NCBI GenBank assembly: GCA_012513605.1
Contig: JAAZBV010000034.1
Span: forward strand, 1-64,000
DNA length: 64,000 bases
Direction of reading: 5' to 3'
From: Desulfatiglans sp.
GTDB lineage: Bacteria; Desulfobacterota; DSM-4660; Desulfatiglandales; HGW-15
Position numbers and translations under genes: made by a program. The notes under the pieces were generated by a model, which was not told where the DNA came from, made no database searches, and saw only the letters and a list, made by a program, of their open reading frames with translations. Positions within the stretch are counted from its first letter, which is position 1, and each line of letters starts with the position of its first letter. Positions 53,028 through 62,182 of this stretch are shown here, one piece after another.

Positions 53028-55373
53028 ATGAAAAATAGAGTATCAAGACCAGTTGCGAATATTACTCTTTATTTGATTCTCACTGTTTTATCATTAACCG
53101 ACTGCGGCCCGAAATGGACTGAGAGTGAAAAGGACGGTGTAAAAATCGTTACCAATATGGGTGGTCAAACCCTTGGATATTCTACATCCTCCGGTATTAA
53201 AATACTGACTGTAGACAGGCTTGCCTTTAAAGATCTCAACAAAAACGGTGCGCTTGATCCCTATGAAGACTGGAGGTTGTCTGTAGATGAAAGGGCAAAG
53301 GATCTGGCCGCAAAGATGTCTGTTTATCAGATATCAGGCCTCATGCTCTACAGCGGGCATCAGAAGATACCGGGTGGTGGTATTTATCAGGGCGATACTT
53401 ATGATGGTAAACCATACAATGATAGCGGCGCAAAACCACATGACCTTTCAGACGGGCAAAAGGATTTTCTTGTAAATGATAACGTGAGGCATGTCTTAAT
53501 AACCAGTGTGGAAAACCCTGAAGCAGCAGCAAGGTGGAATAACAATGCTCAGGCTTTAAGTGAAGCCCTTGGTCTTGGCATCCCCATAAATACGAGCAGT
53601 GACCCAAGGCATGAGGCCGCCTCTGATGCAGAGTACACCCTTGGCGCAGGCGGTGAGATATCAAGGTGGCCGGGCGCTATCGGGCTTGCCGCAACATTTG
53701 ATCCTGAACTTGTAAAAAGATTCGGGGAGATAGCCTCTATTGAGTACCGTGCGCTTGGGATTGCAACCGCTTTATCTCCGCAGATAGATATTGCAACAGA
53801 CCCGAGGTGGTATCGTTTTAAAGGTACATTCGGGCCTGATCCAAAATTATCAACCGACATGGCAAGGGCCTATATTGACGGGTTCCAGAGCTCATCTGGC
53901 GGGAGTGCCATAAGAGATGGCTGGGGTTATGAGAGTGTAAATGCGATGGCAAAGCACTGGCCCGGAGGGGGATCAGGTGAAGGCGGCCGCGATGCCCATT
54001 TCGGGTTTGGTAAATTTGCAGTATACCCCGGTAACAATATCCAGACACATATGGATGTCTTTATCAACGGGGCTTTTAAACTTGCAGGGGGAACAAAAAC
54101 CGCATCAGCCATCATGCCCTATTACACCATATCCTTTAACCAGAACCCTGGAGGCGAAAATGTGGGTAATGCCTTTAGCAGGTATTTTATTACTGATCTT
54201 CTTAGAAACAAATATGGCTACGATGGTGTGGTCTGTACAGACTGGGGTGTAACCCGTGATGATGCTGGTATGGCAGTATTCGGTCAGACACCCTGGGGAG
54301 TTGAAAACATCTCTGTTACTGATCGGCATTATAAAGTCCTTATGGCAGGGGGTGATCAGTTCGGAGGCAACAATGACGCAGGCCCTGTAATTGAGGCATA
54401 TGAAACGGGGGTAAAGGAATTTGGTGAAAGGGTTATGCGTGAACGCTTTGAAAAATCCGCAATACGGCTCTTAAGGAATATCTTCAGGACAGGCCTCTTT
54501 GAGAACCCATACCTTGATATAGAAAAGACAAAGGCCACAGTGGGTAACCCTGAATTCATGAAGAGAGGATATGAGGCACAGGTTAAATCTATAGTCATGG
54601 TGAAAAACAGGAATAGTGTCCTTCCAATAAAAAAAGAAAACACCGTGTATATACCCAAAAGGTATTTCCCTGAGACGACAAATTTCTGGGGACAGAAGAC
54701 CGCTGCGAGGTGGGGTTACCCTGTCAATATGGAGACTGCAAAAAAATATTTTAATGTAACCGAAAACCCTGATGAGGCAGATGCAGCTGTTGTAATGATC
54801 AACAGCCCTGACAATGGCCCTACACAGGGTTACAGCAAAGAGGATAAAGAAAAGGGCGGGAACGGCTTTGTGCCTGTAAGCCTGCAATACGGGGAATATA
54901 CTGCATTAGAGGCGCGGGAAACAAGCATTGCAGGTGACGAGCGTGAAACAGATGTGCTTAACAGGTCGTATAAAGGGAAGAGAGTAATTGTAAACAACAG
55001 CAGTGATCTTAAGCTTTTGATGGACACCCGGTCAGCCATGAAGGACAAGCCTGTTATTGTTATTGTAAGGATGTCAAACCCGACTGTTGTCAGGGAATTT
55101 GAAAAGGATGTTGATGCACTTATTGTTAACTTTGATGTGCAGGATCAGGCTATACTTGATATCATCTCCGGTAACAGTGAACCGTCAGGGCTTCTGCCTT
55201 TTCAGATGCCCGCAAATATGGATACAGTGGAAAAACAGATGGAAGATGTGCCGTTTGATATGGAGGTGCATGTTGATTCAGAAGGCAATAAATATGATTT
55301 CGGGTTTGGCATGAACTGGCAGGGTGTTATCAAAGATAACAGGACAGAAAGATATTGCGGGAAGCATGATTAA
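53028..55373 (+). CDS. Glycoside hydrolase family 3 lipoprotein
   Basis: The 781-residue protein has a signal with a lipobox-like S-L-T-D-C (cysteine about residue 26), so it is probably anchored in the envelope. It then has a GH3 (beta/alpha)8 domain (SVYQISGLMLYSGHQ, VNAMAKHWPGGGSGEGGRD) with the likely nucleophile Asp in DGVVCTDWGV (about residue 405). An alpha/beta sandwich follows, with the KSIVMVKNRNSVLPI block. The family includes beta-glucosidases and xylosidases; exact sugar specificity is unknown. An AGGAGG site precedes the ATG. No other sugar genes are near. Confidence 0.9.
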   Translation: MKNRVSRPVANITLYLILTVLSLTDCGPKWTESEKDGVKIVTNMGGQTLGYSTSSGIKILTVDRLAFKDLNKNGALDPYEDWRLSVDERAKDLAAKMSVYQISGLMLYSGHQKIPGGGIYQGDTYDGKPYNDSGAKPHDLSDGQKDFLVNDNVRHVLITSVENPEAAARWNNNAQALSEALGLGIPINTSSDPRHEAASDAEYTLGAGGEISRWPGAIGLAATFDPELVKRFGEIASIEYRALGIATALSPQIDIATDPRWYRFKGTFGPDPKLSTDMARAYIDGFQSSSGGSAIRDGWGYESVNAMAKHWPGGGSGEGGRDAHFGFGKFAVYPGNNIQTHMDVFINGAFKLAGGTKTASAIMPYYTISFNQNPGGENVGNAFSRYFITDLLRNKYGYDGVVCTDWGVTRDDAGMAVFGQTPWGVENISVTDRHYKVLMAGGDQFGGNNDAGPVIEAYETGVKEFGERVMRERFEKSAIRLLRNIFRTGLFENPYLDIEKTKATVGNPEFMKRGYEAQVKSIVMVKNRNSVLPIKKENTVYIPKRYFPETTNFWGQKTAARWGYPVNMETAKKYFNVTENPDEADAAVVMINSPDNGPTQGYSKEDKEKGGNGFVPVSLQYGEYTALEARETSIAGDERETDVLNRSYKGKRVIVNNSSDLKLLMDTRSAMKDKPVIVIVRMSNPTVVREFEKDVDALIVNFDVQDQAILDIISGNSEPSGLLPFQMPANMDTVEKQMEDVPFDMEVHVDSEGNKYDFGFGMNWQGVIKDNRTERYCGKHD

Positions 55374-55384
55374 TTCGTAGGGGG

Positions 55385-55439
55385 ACGCAGCAGCGTGCCC
55401 AATAGAAAACTGTGCTGCCATTCGGGCACGCTGCTGCGT
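55385..55439. terminator. Bidirectional 16-bp hairpin between convergent genes
   Basis: Perfect inverted repeat: ACGCAGCAGCGTGCCC (55385-55400) and its complement at 55424-55439, with a 23-nt loop. It lies between the GH3 stop and the convergent membrane-protein gene. The arm sequence resembles REP-like elements as well as a terminator. Confidence 0.7.
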
Positions 55440-55455
55440 AACTACAATATAAATA

Positions 55456-56355
55456 CTAATCTCTCGTGAACTGTTGTGCAGCAGGGTGTTTTAAGATATA
55501 TGGTACGCCGATCCCAAACAATACATTAATGATTCGTGCCAGAAGCCAGAATGTCCCCAGTGGAAGGAGAATGACCTGCATGATAAACACCGCCACATAC
55601 AGGTAAGAGAGCCTGAGGAGGTTCGCAACCATGCTCCCCATATTGTTAATCATTGTCTTAAGCGCAGCGCCCATATCAGAGGTTTTCCTGCCAACAAAAT
55701 CAAAACCATTTTTTATGGTTCCAATAACCCCATCAATCTCCGGCATGCTCATATCCTTAAGCCTCTCCATCTCCGGAGACATTATTGTAAGCTCATCCCT
55801 TGCCTTTATGATCTGTGGAGAAAAATAACTTTCATTCAGATACAAATTAATGATGGAAGAGGCTGGCAGGCAAAGACGGGCAACTGCGAGTAGAATAATA
55901 GATTTAAGCAGTATTCCTTTTATTGCCGAAGCCCTTTCCCCTTTAAAAAAGGAGGTCACGACAAATATGATTATTATAAAACCTGCAATGGGAGGCATAA
56001 AGGCGACGCACAACTCATATGCAATTTTTTGGATACCCAGTGATACTATTGCTGTTATGAGGATATCAGAAGCCCTTTCTGTCAAGTCGTCTAATGGATC
56101 GAGCACCTGCCCTGCAGCCAGTGAGACACCTAAACCCGCCGGTTCTATCTGGATTTGCGATTCCTTTATAACAGATACAGATGCATTAACCACCCTGCAG
56201 ACGCCATAGGCCAGGCCGGCCTTTGCCATGGATTCAGAAAAGTAGGTGTCAGTGGTTTTATCCAGATATGGCAGTTTAAACCCTGGCAGTATTAATAAAA
56301 CAAATGCTGCAACAATAAGGAGTATTGATTTGATGATGGCTGGATATCTTTTCAT
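55456..56355 (-). CDS. Inner-membrane protein of unknown function
   Basis: The 299-residue protein has a signal-like first segment (IIKSILLIVAAFVLLILPG) and further membrane spans at about residues 115-135, 150-172 and 245-275. The central soluble part has helical stretches (KDMSMPEIDGVIGTIKNGFD). I do not recognise the family. It starts 24 nt after the DUF2333 gene and is probably translated with it. Confidence 0.65.
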   Translation of the reverse strand: MKRYPAIIKSILLIVAAFVLLILPGFKLPYLDKTTDTYFSESMAKAGLAYGVCRVVNASVSVIKESQIQIEPAGLGVSLAAGQVLDPLDDLTERASDILITAIVSLGIQKIAYELCVAFMPPIAGFIIIIFVVTSFFKGERASAIKGILLKSIILLAVARLCLPASSIINLYLNESYFSPQIIKARDELTIMSPEMERLKDMSMPEIDGVIGTIKNGFDFVGRKTSDMGAALKTMINNMGSMVANLLRLSYLYVAVFIMQVILLPLGTFWLLARIINVLFGIGVPYILKHPAAQQFTRD

Positions 56356-56379
56356 TTTTTATCCTCATCCCTGTACTGC

Positions 56380-57348
56380 TCACCCCTGTACCAGAGCCAC
56401 AGTAAGAGAATTTATCTTCTGCCGTGCATCATTAAAAATTCCTGACAGGTTAAGTGAATGGTTTGCAAAGATACTGTCAGGGTCACCATTAAAGACGATC
56501 ATGGGTTCAAAATTGCACCTTCCAAGGTCTTCAATAATCCTGTCTACCATCGCGATACAGTTTTTATCCTGAAGCACAGAATAAAAATCCTTTTTAATCG
56601 CCTTGAAAGAGAGGTGCAGTGAATATGCGATCCCCTGGGCATAGTAAAAGTTGTTATCAACCTCATACCATGGAACCACTATGTTTGTTGTGTCTTCACT
56701 TGTAACATCTTTATCATAATTTGATGCAGGTTTAACAGCACGGGATGGCCTGGCCGCGCTGACCAGTTTTGTGTTTACCCCTCCCATAAGTGAGAGATAC
56801 TGGTCCAGCAGCTGAACCAGGTTATCGGCCCTTGGAAAAAATGTTGATTGGCCTGATATTAGATTTTCATAATACATCCCCAGACTTTTGTAACCCTCTT
56901 CCCACTTGCTCTCCGAAGATGGAAACATCCATTTGTACGGGTCGTTTGAAAATGAGGTGAAAGCCTTCTCAGCGTATGGGTCAAGCTTGTCTGTTGTTCG
57001 CATGCGGGTAAGGTTATCCCTTAAAACCCTTGTGTTGTAACGTACCACCTCAAGCATTCCAAGCTGGAAATTGGGCATGTTATCCAGAAATATGGTTGGC
57101 CAGAAAATATCATTGGGAAGCCATCTACCCTTCATCTCTTTAACAAGTGACTGGTTTGCCTTTACAAAGTATGCCCCTTTCTTACCGCCGGGGATATCTG
57201 TAAGCTCCACCGGATCAGGCTTTAAAGAGTTTCTGAACATTACAAACAGGATAAAAATCAGGAGAAGAAGAACAATCAAGATGATTATGCAGATGGTTTT
57301 ATTTTTCTTTTCCCCAAAAAGGGCTGGAAAAGACATTTTACTGGACAT
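56380..57348 (-). CDS. DUF2333 family membrane-anchored protein
   Basis: The 322-residue protein has one N-terminal membrane segment (IIILIVLLLLIFILFVMF, about residues 20-38). Its large periplasmic domain includes WLPNDIFWPTIFLDNMPNFQ and VPWYEVDNNFYYAQG, which match the DUF2333 family. The start is ATG 57348, with GGAGGA upstream; the frame extends further without a site. The function of the family is unknown. It is the first gene of a two-gene operon. Confidence 0.85.
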   Translation of the reverse strand: MSSKMSFPALFGEKKNKTICIIILIVLLLLIFILFVMFRNSLKPDPVELTDIPGGKKGAYFVKANQSLVKEMKGRWLPNDIFWPTIFLDNMPNFQLGMLEVVRYNTRVLRDNLTRMRTTDKLDPYAEKAFTSFSNDPYKWMFPSSESKWEEGYKSLGMYYENLISGQSTFFPRADNLVQLLDQYLSLMGGVNTKLVSAARPSRAVKPASNYDKDVTSEDTTNIVVPWYEVDNNFYYAQGIAYSLHLSFKAIKKDFYSVLQDKNCIAMVDRIIEDLGRCNFEPMIVFNGDPDSIFANHSLNLSGIFNDARQKINSLTVALVQG

Positions 57349-57610
57349 TATTTCCTCCATGGTTGAGTGTAAATCGTTCGTTACTATAACAGAAGCTATA
57401 GGGATTTTCCTTAAAAATCTTATCATGCCATTGATGGCGCAAAATGGTGCTTATGAATGGCTGTGAAAGCCATCATTCGGTTTTTTTATACTATTCAATT
57501 ATTTGAGCTCTTTTTTTAACCAACTGAATAAATTAATGTAATTATATGGTACGGTTTATGCTTTTGTAAGGCATATCTAAAATTTCAAACAAATTTAAAT
57601 GGAGATCAAT

Positions 57611-57989
57611 ATGAAAAGCAAAGTCAAAGAAAAAGGCAGAAGCTATACTATCAGAAATAGAAATAAATGCAGACAGTAACAAGATCCATGCGGATAGCCC
57701 TACTGGTTTCAATTCAAATCAATCGTGGTCTGTAAGTTACCATATTATGGCGCCGATAAAATTAAATCTTAATATATCTGCTCTGAATGGCGGGATCAGG
57801 TTTTTGGTGCCCGAAAAATATTCAGCAGATCTTAAGGCCGGGGCAGTTAACGGCGGCATACACATCGATTTCCCTGTAACCTTCAAAGGGTGGATCACGA
57901 AAAACATAGAGACCAGGCTGGGTGAAGGAGGAGCATCTATTTCATTAAAGACTGTCAATGGTGGCGTGAGAATAGAGAAAAAGAAGTGA
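57611..57989 (+). pseudogene. Frameshifted DUF4097-like fragment
   Basis: ATG 57611 has GGAG in front but meets TAA after 22 codons. A +1 shift in the K-rich stretch joins it to an open frame that ends at 57989, reading NADSNKIHADSPTGF, MAPIKLNLNISALNGGIRFL, AGAVNGGIHIDFPVTFKGW and ISLKTVNGGVRIEKK. The repeated N-G-G-I/V-R/H strands are typical of DUF4097/adhesin beta-helix proteins. Either a decayed fragment or an internal-start short protein from 57747. Confidence 0.55.
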
Positions 57990-58052
57990 AGATTAATATG
58001 TGTTAATTAAAGTTAATAAAACCTAGTAATTAAAATTTAAACGACTTTTTTG

Positions 58053-58078
58053 GGGCACCTTTGCAGGTGCCCTTTTTT
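58053..58078 (+). terminator. Rho-independent terminator
   Basis: Perfect 8-bp stem GGGCACCT/AGGTGCCC with loop TTGC, followed by TTTTTT (58073-58078). It closes the transcript before the dcw cluster. Confidence 0.9.
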
Positions 58079-58268
58079 ATGAATTTGTCACTTCGAAAAA
58101 CAGGATTCCCTGATCAAAAAACATGTTTCCATCTGTAAAAAATTCTATTTTTTACAGAGTTGGATCAAGGTTAACATTTATTAGCATAATGTCATTTCTA
58201 CAGGTTGTGATAATTATCTTACATGTCTCACAACATACTGCATTTAGTAGAAAAAAATATATTTTTAC

Positions 58269-58297
58269 TTGACAAAGGGTACTATATAGATAAAATG
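58269..58297 (+). promoter_or_regulatory. dcw promoter (sigma-70 type)
   Basis: TTGACA (58269-58274) and TAAAAT (58291-58296) are separated by 16 nt, a good sigma-70 promoter about 45 nt upstream of mraZ. The MraZ boxes start at the -10 element. Confidence 0.75.
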
Positions 58298-58320
58298 TGT
58301 CACAAAGTGTAATAAAGTGG
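58292..58320 (+). promoter_or_regulatory. Predicted MraZ-binding repeats
   Basis: Three units occur with a strict 10-nt period: a degenerate AATGTGT, then AAAGTGT and AAAGTGG, the last two separated by AAT. This agrees with the AAAGTG[T/G] boxes described for MraZ in Mycoplasma and with the 10-nt spacing of MraZ sites in E. coli. Autoregulation of the operon by MraZ is expected. Confidence 0.7.
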
Positions 58321-58340
58321 AATGAAAACCAAGGAACGCT

Positions 58341-58778
58341 ATGTTTAGAGGACGATCAAGACATACCCTTGATGAAAAGGGAAGGTTAGCCATACCGACA
58401 AGGTTTAAGGATGTATTAAACCCTAAGGAGGATGTCTGTCTTGTCGTGACCAACTATATTAATTGCCTCAGGGCATTTACTAAAGAAAACTGGCGTATCA
58501 TTGAGGATAAGATTGCAGGCCTGCCTCTGATGGACAGCAAGGCCAATTCACTGCGCAGGTATTTTATAAGCGGTGCACAGGAATGCCCGATAAAGCATGG
58601 GAGAATCACATTGCCCCCTGACCTTAGGGAGATTGCCGGTTTACAGAAAGAGGTCGAGCTTGTCGGTGCATTGAAGTATTTTGAGATATGGGACAAGAGC
58701 CGGTGGGATGAGGAGTTCAATAACGCCAGGGATGATTTCCAGGCATCAGGCCAGGTCTTTGCAGACCTTGGCATTTGA
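58341..58778 (+). CDS. mraZ: Transcriptional regulator MraZ
   Basis: This 145-residue MraZ has two SpoVT/AbrB-like swapped-hairpin units: FRGRSRHTLDEKGRLAIPTR (about residues 2-21), with the D-x-x-x-R-[L/V] signature, and PIKHGRITLPPDLREIAGL (about 80-98). It is the first gene of the dcw cluster and binds repeats in its own promoter. It overlaps or abuts rsmH. Confidence 0.96.
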   Translation: MFRGRSRHTLDEKGRLAIPTRFKDVLNPKEDVCLVVTNYINCLRAFTKENWRIIEDKIAGLPLMDSKANSLRRYFISGAQECPIKHGRITLPPDLREIAGLQKEVELVGALKYFEIWDKSRWDEEFNNARDDFQASGQVFADLGI

Positions 58779-58783
58779 TAGAT

Positions 58784-59725
58784 ATGGAATATCCCCACAG
58801 GCCCGTAATGGTTGCGGAGGTTGTTAGACTCCTTATAACCAGAAAGGATGGTGTTTATGTTGATGGCACAACAGGCACAGGGGGGCACAGCGAGGCGATA
58901 TTAAAAGGGCTTGATAATAATGGCCGGCTCATCTGTCTTGACAGGGACCCTGATGCGATAGAGATCACCCGGAAAAGGCTGGATTCGGGTGGTTTTAAAG
59001 ATAGATACAGCATATTAAAGTATAATTTTGCTGATATGGACCTTGCCCTTGAGAAAGCGGGCGTAAGAGCTGTTGACGGGATACTTTTGGACTTGGGTAT
59101 GTCTTCATATCAGCTTGATCAGTCAGGCAGGGGTTTCAGTTTTAACAGGGATGAACCCCTGGATATGAGGATGGATACTGAAAGCGGAAAGAATGCGATG
59201 GAGTTTCTAAACGAGCTTTCCGCCAGCGAGATAGAATCGGTTTTAAGAAATTTCGGGGAAGAGCATCTCTCCCGTGCAATAGCAAGAAGCATTGTAAGGG
59301 AGCGCAGCAAGGCCCCTATAGTAACATCAGGCCGTTTTGCCGAAATTGTCCGTTCCCATTTTCCTGCTATGCAGAGGAACAGGAAAAAGGACCCGGCAAC
59401 AAGGGCATTTCAGGCATTAAGGATACTGACGAATAACGAGATGGAAAACCTGAGTGCTGTTCTGGAAAAGGCGCCTGACCTTTTGAACAAAGGGGGAAGG
59501 ATACTTTTCCTGACTTATCACTCGCTTGAAGACAGGCTTGTTAAGAGGGCAATGGCAGATTGGGAAAGCGAATGTATATGCCCACCCGATCTTCCGGTTT
59601 GTGTCTGTAATAAAAAACAGAGGTTTAAAAGACTCAACAAAAAGGGGTTGCTGCCTGAACAGGACGAAATAGCAGCAAATCCCCGGGCCAGGAGCGCCAG
59701 GCTTAGAGGCGCTGAAAGGATCTGA
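58784..59725 (+). CDS. rsmH: 16S rRNA (cytosine-1402-N4)-methyltransferase RsmH
   Basis: This 313-residue methyltransferase starts YPHRPVMVAEV and has the SAM loop VDGTTGTGGHSEAIL, DGILLDLGMSS and FQALRILTNNE. It methylates C1402 of 16S rRNA in the P site. The start is taken at ATG 58784; a TTG at 58775 overlaps the mraZ stop. It is always second in the dcw cluster after mraZ. Confidence 0.96.
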   Translation: MEYPHRPVMVAEVVRLLITRKDGVYVDGTTGTGGHSEAILKGLDNNGRLICLDRDPDAIEITRKRLDSGGFKDRYSILKYNFADMDLALEKAGVRAVDGILLDLGMSSYQLDQSGRGFSFNRDEPLDMRMDTESGKNAMEFLNELSASEIESVLRNFGEEHLSRAIARSIVRERSKAPIVTSGRFAEIVRSHFPAMQRNRKKDPATRAFQALRILTNNEMENLSAVLEKAPDLLNKGGRILFLTYHSLEDRLVKRAMADWESECICPPDLPVCVCNKKQRFKRLNKKGLLPEQDEIAANPRARSARLRGAERI

Positions 59726-59727
59726 AA

Positions 59728-60093
59728 ATGGTACGTCCTTTAAAAACATCCGAGGCTAATTACAAGAGAAATTCCCGTACAGGGATCAAGATAAACAACT
59801 CCAAGGGTAAAAGAAACAGGTTCTATCTTACAAGCCGGCAAATCATGCTGATAGTCTTTCTGCTAATCCTCTTCATGAGCAGCAGTATTGGCTATGTCTG
59901 GTCAAATTATGAAGGCACGCAAATAGGTTTTGATCTGAGTCGTCTGCAGGATGATGAAAGAGCGCTTCTGGAGTTGAATAAAAAATTGAAGGTTGAACTG
60001 GCCACTTTGAAATCACCACGGAACCTGGAAGCGGCCGCGCGTTCTTTAGGGCTGAAAGATGCCGCTCCCGAACAGATTGTTTTTTTGCCATGA
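59728..60093 (+). CDS. ftsL: Cell division protein FtsL
   Basis: This 121-residue protein has a basic cytoplasmic tail, one membrane span (about residues 35-55, IMLIVFLLILFMSSSIGY) and a periplasmic heptad region (SRLQDDERALLELNKKLK). This is the bitopic FtsL layout, weakly conserved in sequence. Its position between rsmH and ftsI fixes the identity. It bridges FtsQ/FtsB with FtsW/FtsI in the divisome. Its end overlaps ftsI by 4 nt (ATGA). Confidence 0.85.
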   Translation: MVRPLKTSEANYKRNSRTGIKINNSKGKRNRFYLTSRQIMLIVFLLILFMSSSIGYVWSNYEGTQIGFDLSRLQDDERALLELNKKLKVELATLKSPRNLEAAARSLGLKDAAPEQIVFLP

Positions 60094-62111
60094 AGGTAAA
60101 TGAAAAAAAGTGGATCAGATTCCGTATTTATATTGTAGCTGTCTTTTTTCTCTTTGCCCTGTCAACAGTGCTGTCCAGGGCTGTGCAGCTTCAGATTATT
60201 GATAAAGAAAGACTGCAGAAAATGGCAAGGGATGGGTACCGTAAGGTAGTGCCCCTCCCTCCAAAGCGTGGCTCGATCATGGACCGTGACGGCCATGAAC
60301 TGGCGGTAAGCCTTGAGGTCGGATCGGTTTACGCAGAGCCAAGGAGGATAGAAGACAAGGTCGGCACGGCACGGCAGCTTGCCCTTCATCTGGATATGCC
60401 GGCTGGGAATATCCTTAAATTGCTGAAGAAGGATAGGGGTTTTGTATATATAAAAAGGAAGATACCCTCCGATAAAATTGAAAATATAAGCCAGTTGAGG
60501 CTTCAGGGGATCGGGTTTACAAAAGAGACGAAAAGGTTTTTTCCTGGCAAAGAAATAGCAGGGCAATTGCTAGGTATTGTTGGTGATGAGAATCAGGGAC
60601 TGGAGGGGTTGGAGAAAAGGTATGACGATCTGTTAAGGGGAGAGGCCCAGGTGCTGGTACAGATGAAGGACGCAGTGGGCAGGCCCTTTTTAACCAGTAA
60701 ACCCCCTGAAGAAAAAAGGGATACTCATAACCTTATACTGACCATAGACAAGGACACTCAATACAAGGCCGAACAGGCGCTTGAAAAGGCGGTAACAAAG
60801 GCAAAGGCGAAAAGCGGACAATGTCTGGTAATGAATCCTGAAACAGGAGAGATACTAGCTATGGCAACAGCCCAGGGTTTTAATCCTGCTACTGAAACAA
60901 TTGCCCCGGCATTTAATCCGAATATATTTCGGGGTTATAAACCCGATGCCTGGCGCAATCGTGTTATTGCCGATACCTTTGAACCAGGATCAATAATAAA
61001 GGCCTTTTTACTTGCAGCTGCCATTGATGCACATGTTGTAACTCCCAATACAAAGTTCAACTGTGAAAATGGCGAATACAGGGTCGCGAACAGGATTATA
61101 CCTGACACAAAGAAATACGGCATACTGACTGCTGCTGATATTGTTGTTGTGTCGAGCAATATCGGGGCGGTCAAGATCGGTAATGAGCTGGGGTATGAAA
61201 ATTTTTATGAGTATATGTGCAAATTTGGTTTTGGTCAGAGGACAGGGATTGATCTAATAGGCGAGCGTGACGGTCTAATAAAAAACCCGGAAGGGTTGGG
61301 ACCGGTTGAACGGGCTAACGCCTATTTCGGGCATGGAATGACCACATCATCAATACAGCTTGCTACAGCGATGGCTGCCATAGCAAACGGGGGCAGGCTG
61401 ATGAAACCCTATCTGGTCAAGGCTGTAACTGATGAGGCAGGAAAGATTATTAAAGAGTATCATCCCCAGGTTGTCCGAAGAGTTCTATCCCCTGATACTG
61501 CAAAGACAGTATCAAGGGTACTTGAGGATGTGGCAACAGAGAGAGGCACGGCAAGGCATGCTGCAATAGATGGATATCGGGTTGCGGGTAAGACAAGCAC
61601 TGCCCAGAAGGTTGACCCTGAAACTGGAAGATATTCAAAGAGAAATTATGTTTCCATGTTCACTGGATTTGTACCTGCGAACAGACCAAAACTTGTTATC
61701 CTTGCCATGATTGATGAACCAAGAGGAGGTTATTATGGCGGAGTGGTTGCAGCGCCTGTTTTTAAGGATGTTGGTCAGTGGGCTCTGGCTAATCTCAGGG
61801 TGCAGCCGCAACTGATACTGGCTGAAAATGACACTGTTTCTAACTCAAAAAAGGTCTCCCCGGGAAAAAAGAAGGAGCCGGTTACAGAGTTTAAAGATGT
61901 AAAAGAGGCAGATGCAGGTAAAAACAGAGATGGAGATATTCTTCCTGATTTCAGGGGGCTTACCATGCGGGAGGTATTAAAAAATATCAGTGCTCTGGGA
62001 ATAAATATTACCTTTGAAGGAAGCGGAAGGGCCTATGAACAGGAACCTGAACCGGGGGTGTCTTTGGATAATGTCACCTCCGTCAAGGTCAGTTTCAGGC
62101 CTCCCGCATAA
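60090..62111 (+). CDS. ftsI: Peptidoglycan transpeptidase FtsI/PBP3 with PASTA domain
   Basis: This 673-residue class B penicillin-binding protein has an N-terminal membrane anchor (about residues 12-32), a dimerisation domain (PPKRGSIMDRDGHELAVS) and a transpeptidase domain. The catalytic motifs are S301-I-I-K304, S355-S-N357 and K501-T-S503. A C-terminal PASTA domain follows (about 610-670, LPDFRGLTMREVLKNISALG). A PASTA tail is common in Spo VD-like and Desulfobacterota PBPs and absent from E. coli FtsI. Septal cross-linking is the expected role. Confidence 0.94.
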   Translation: MKVNEKKWIRFRIYIVAVFFLFALSTVLSRAVQLQIIDKERLQKMARDGYRKVVPLPPKRGSIMDRDGHELAVSLEVGSVYAEPRRIEDKVGTARQLALHLDMPAGNILKLLKKDRGFVYIKRKIPSDKIENISQLRLQGIGFTKETKRFFPGKEIAGQLLGIVGDENQGLEGLEKRYDDLLRGEAQVLVQMKDAVGRPFLTSKPPEEKRDTHNLILTIDKDTQYKAEQALEKAVTKAKAKSGQCLVMNPETGEILAMATAQGFNPATETIAPAFNPNIFRGYKPDAWRNRVIADTFEPGSIIKAFLLAAAIDAHVVTPNTKFNCENGEYRVANRIIPDTKKYGILTAADIVVVSSNIGAVKIGNELGYENFYEYMCKFGFGQRTGIDLIGERDGLIKNPEGLGPVERANAYFGHGMTTSSIQLATAMAAIANGGRLMKPYLVKAVTDEAGKIIKEYHPQVVRRVLSPDTAKTVSRVLEDVATERGTARHAAIDGYRVAGKTSTAQKVDPETGRYSKRNYVSMFTGFVPANRPKLVILAMIDEPRGGYYGGVVAAPVFKDVGQWALANLRVQPQLILAENDTVSNSKKVSPGKKKEPVTEFKDVKEADAGKNRDGDILPDFRGLTMREVLKNISALGINITFEGSGRAYEQEPEPGVSLDNVTSVKVSFRPPA

Positions 62112-62182
62112 AATGTGTTTATGATGTTGTGAAGATGAATTTTTAAGACTGTAGTACTAATATCAGGAGTTATTAAAAGGTC

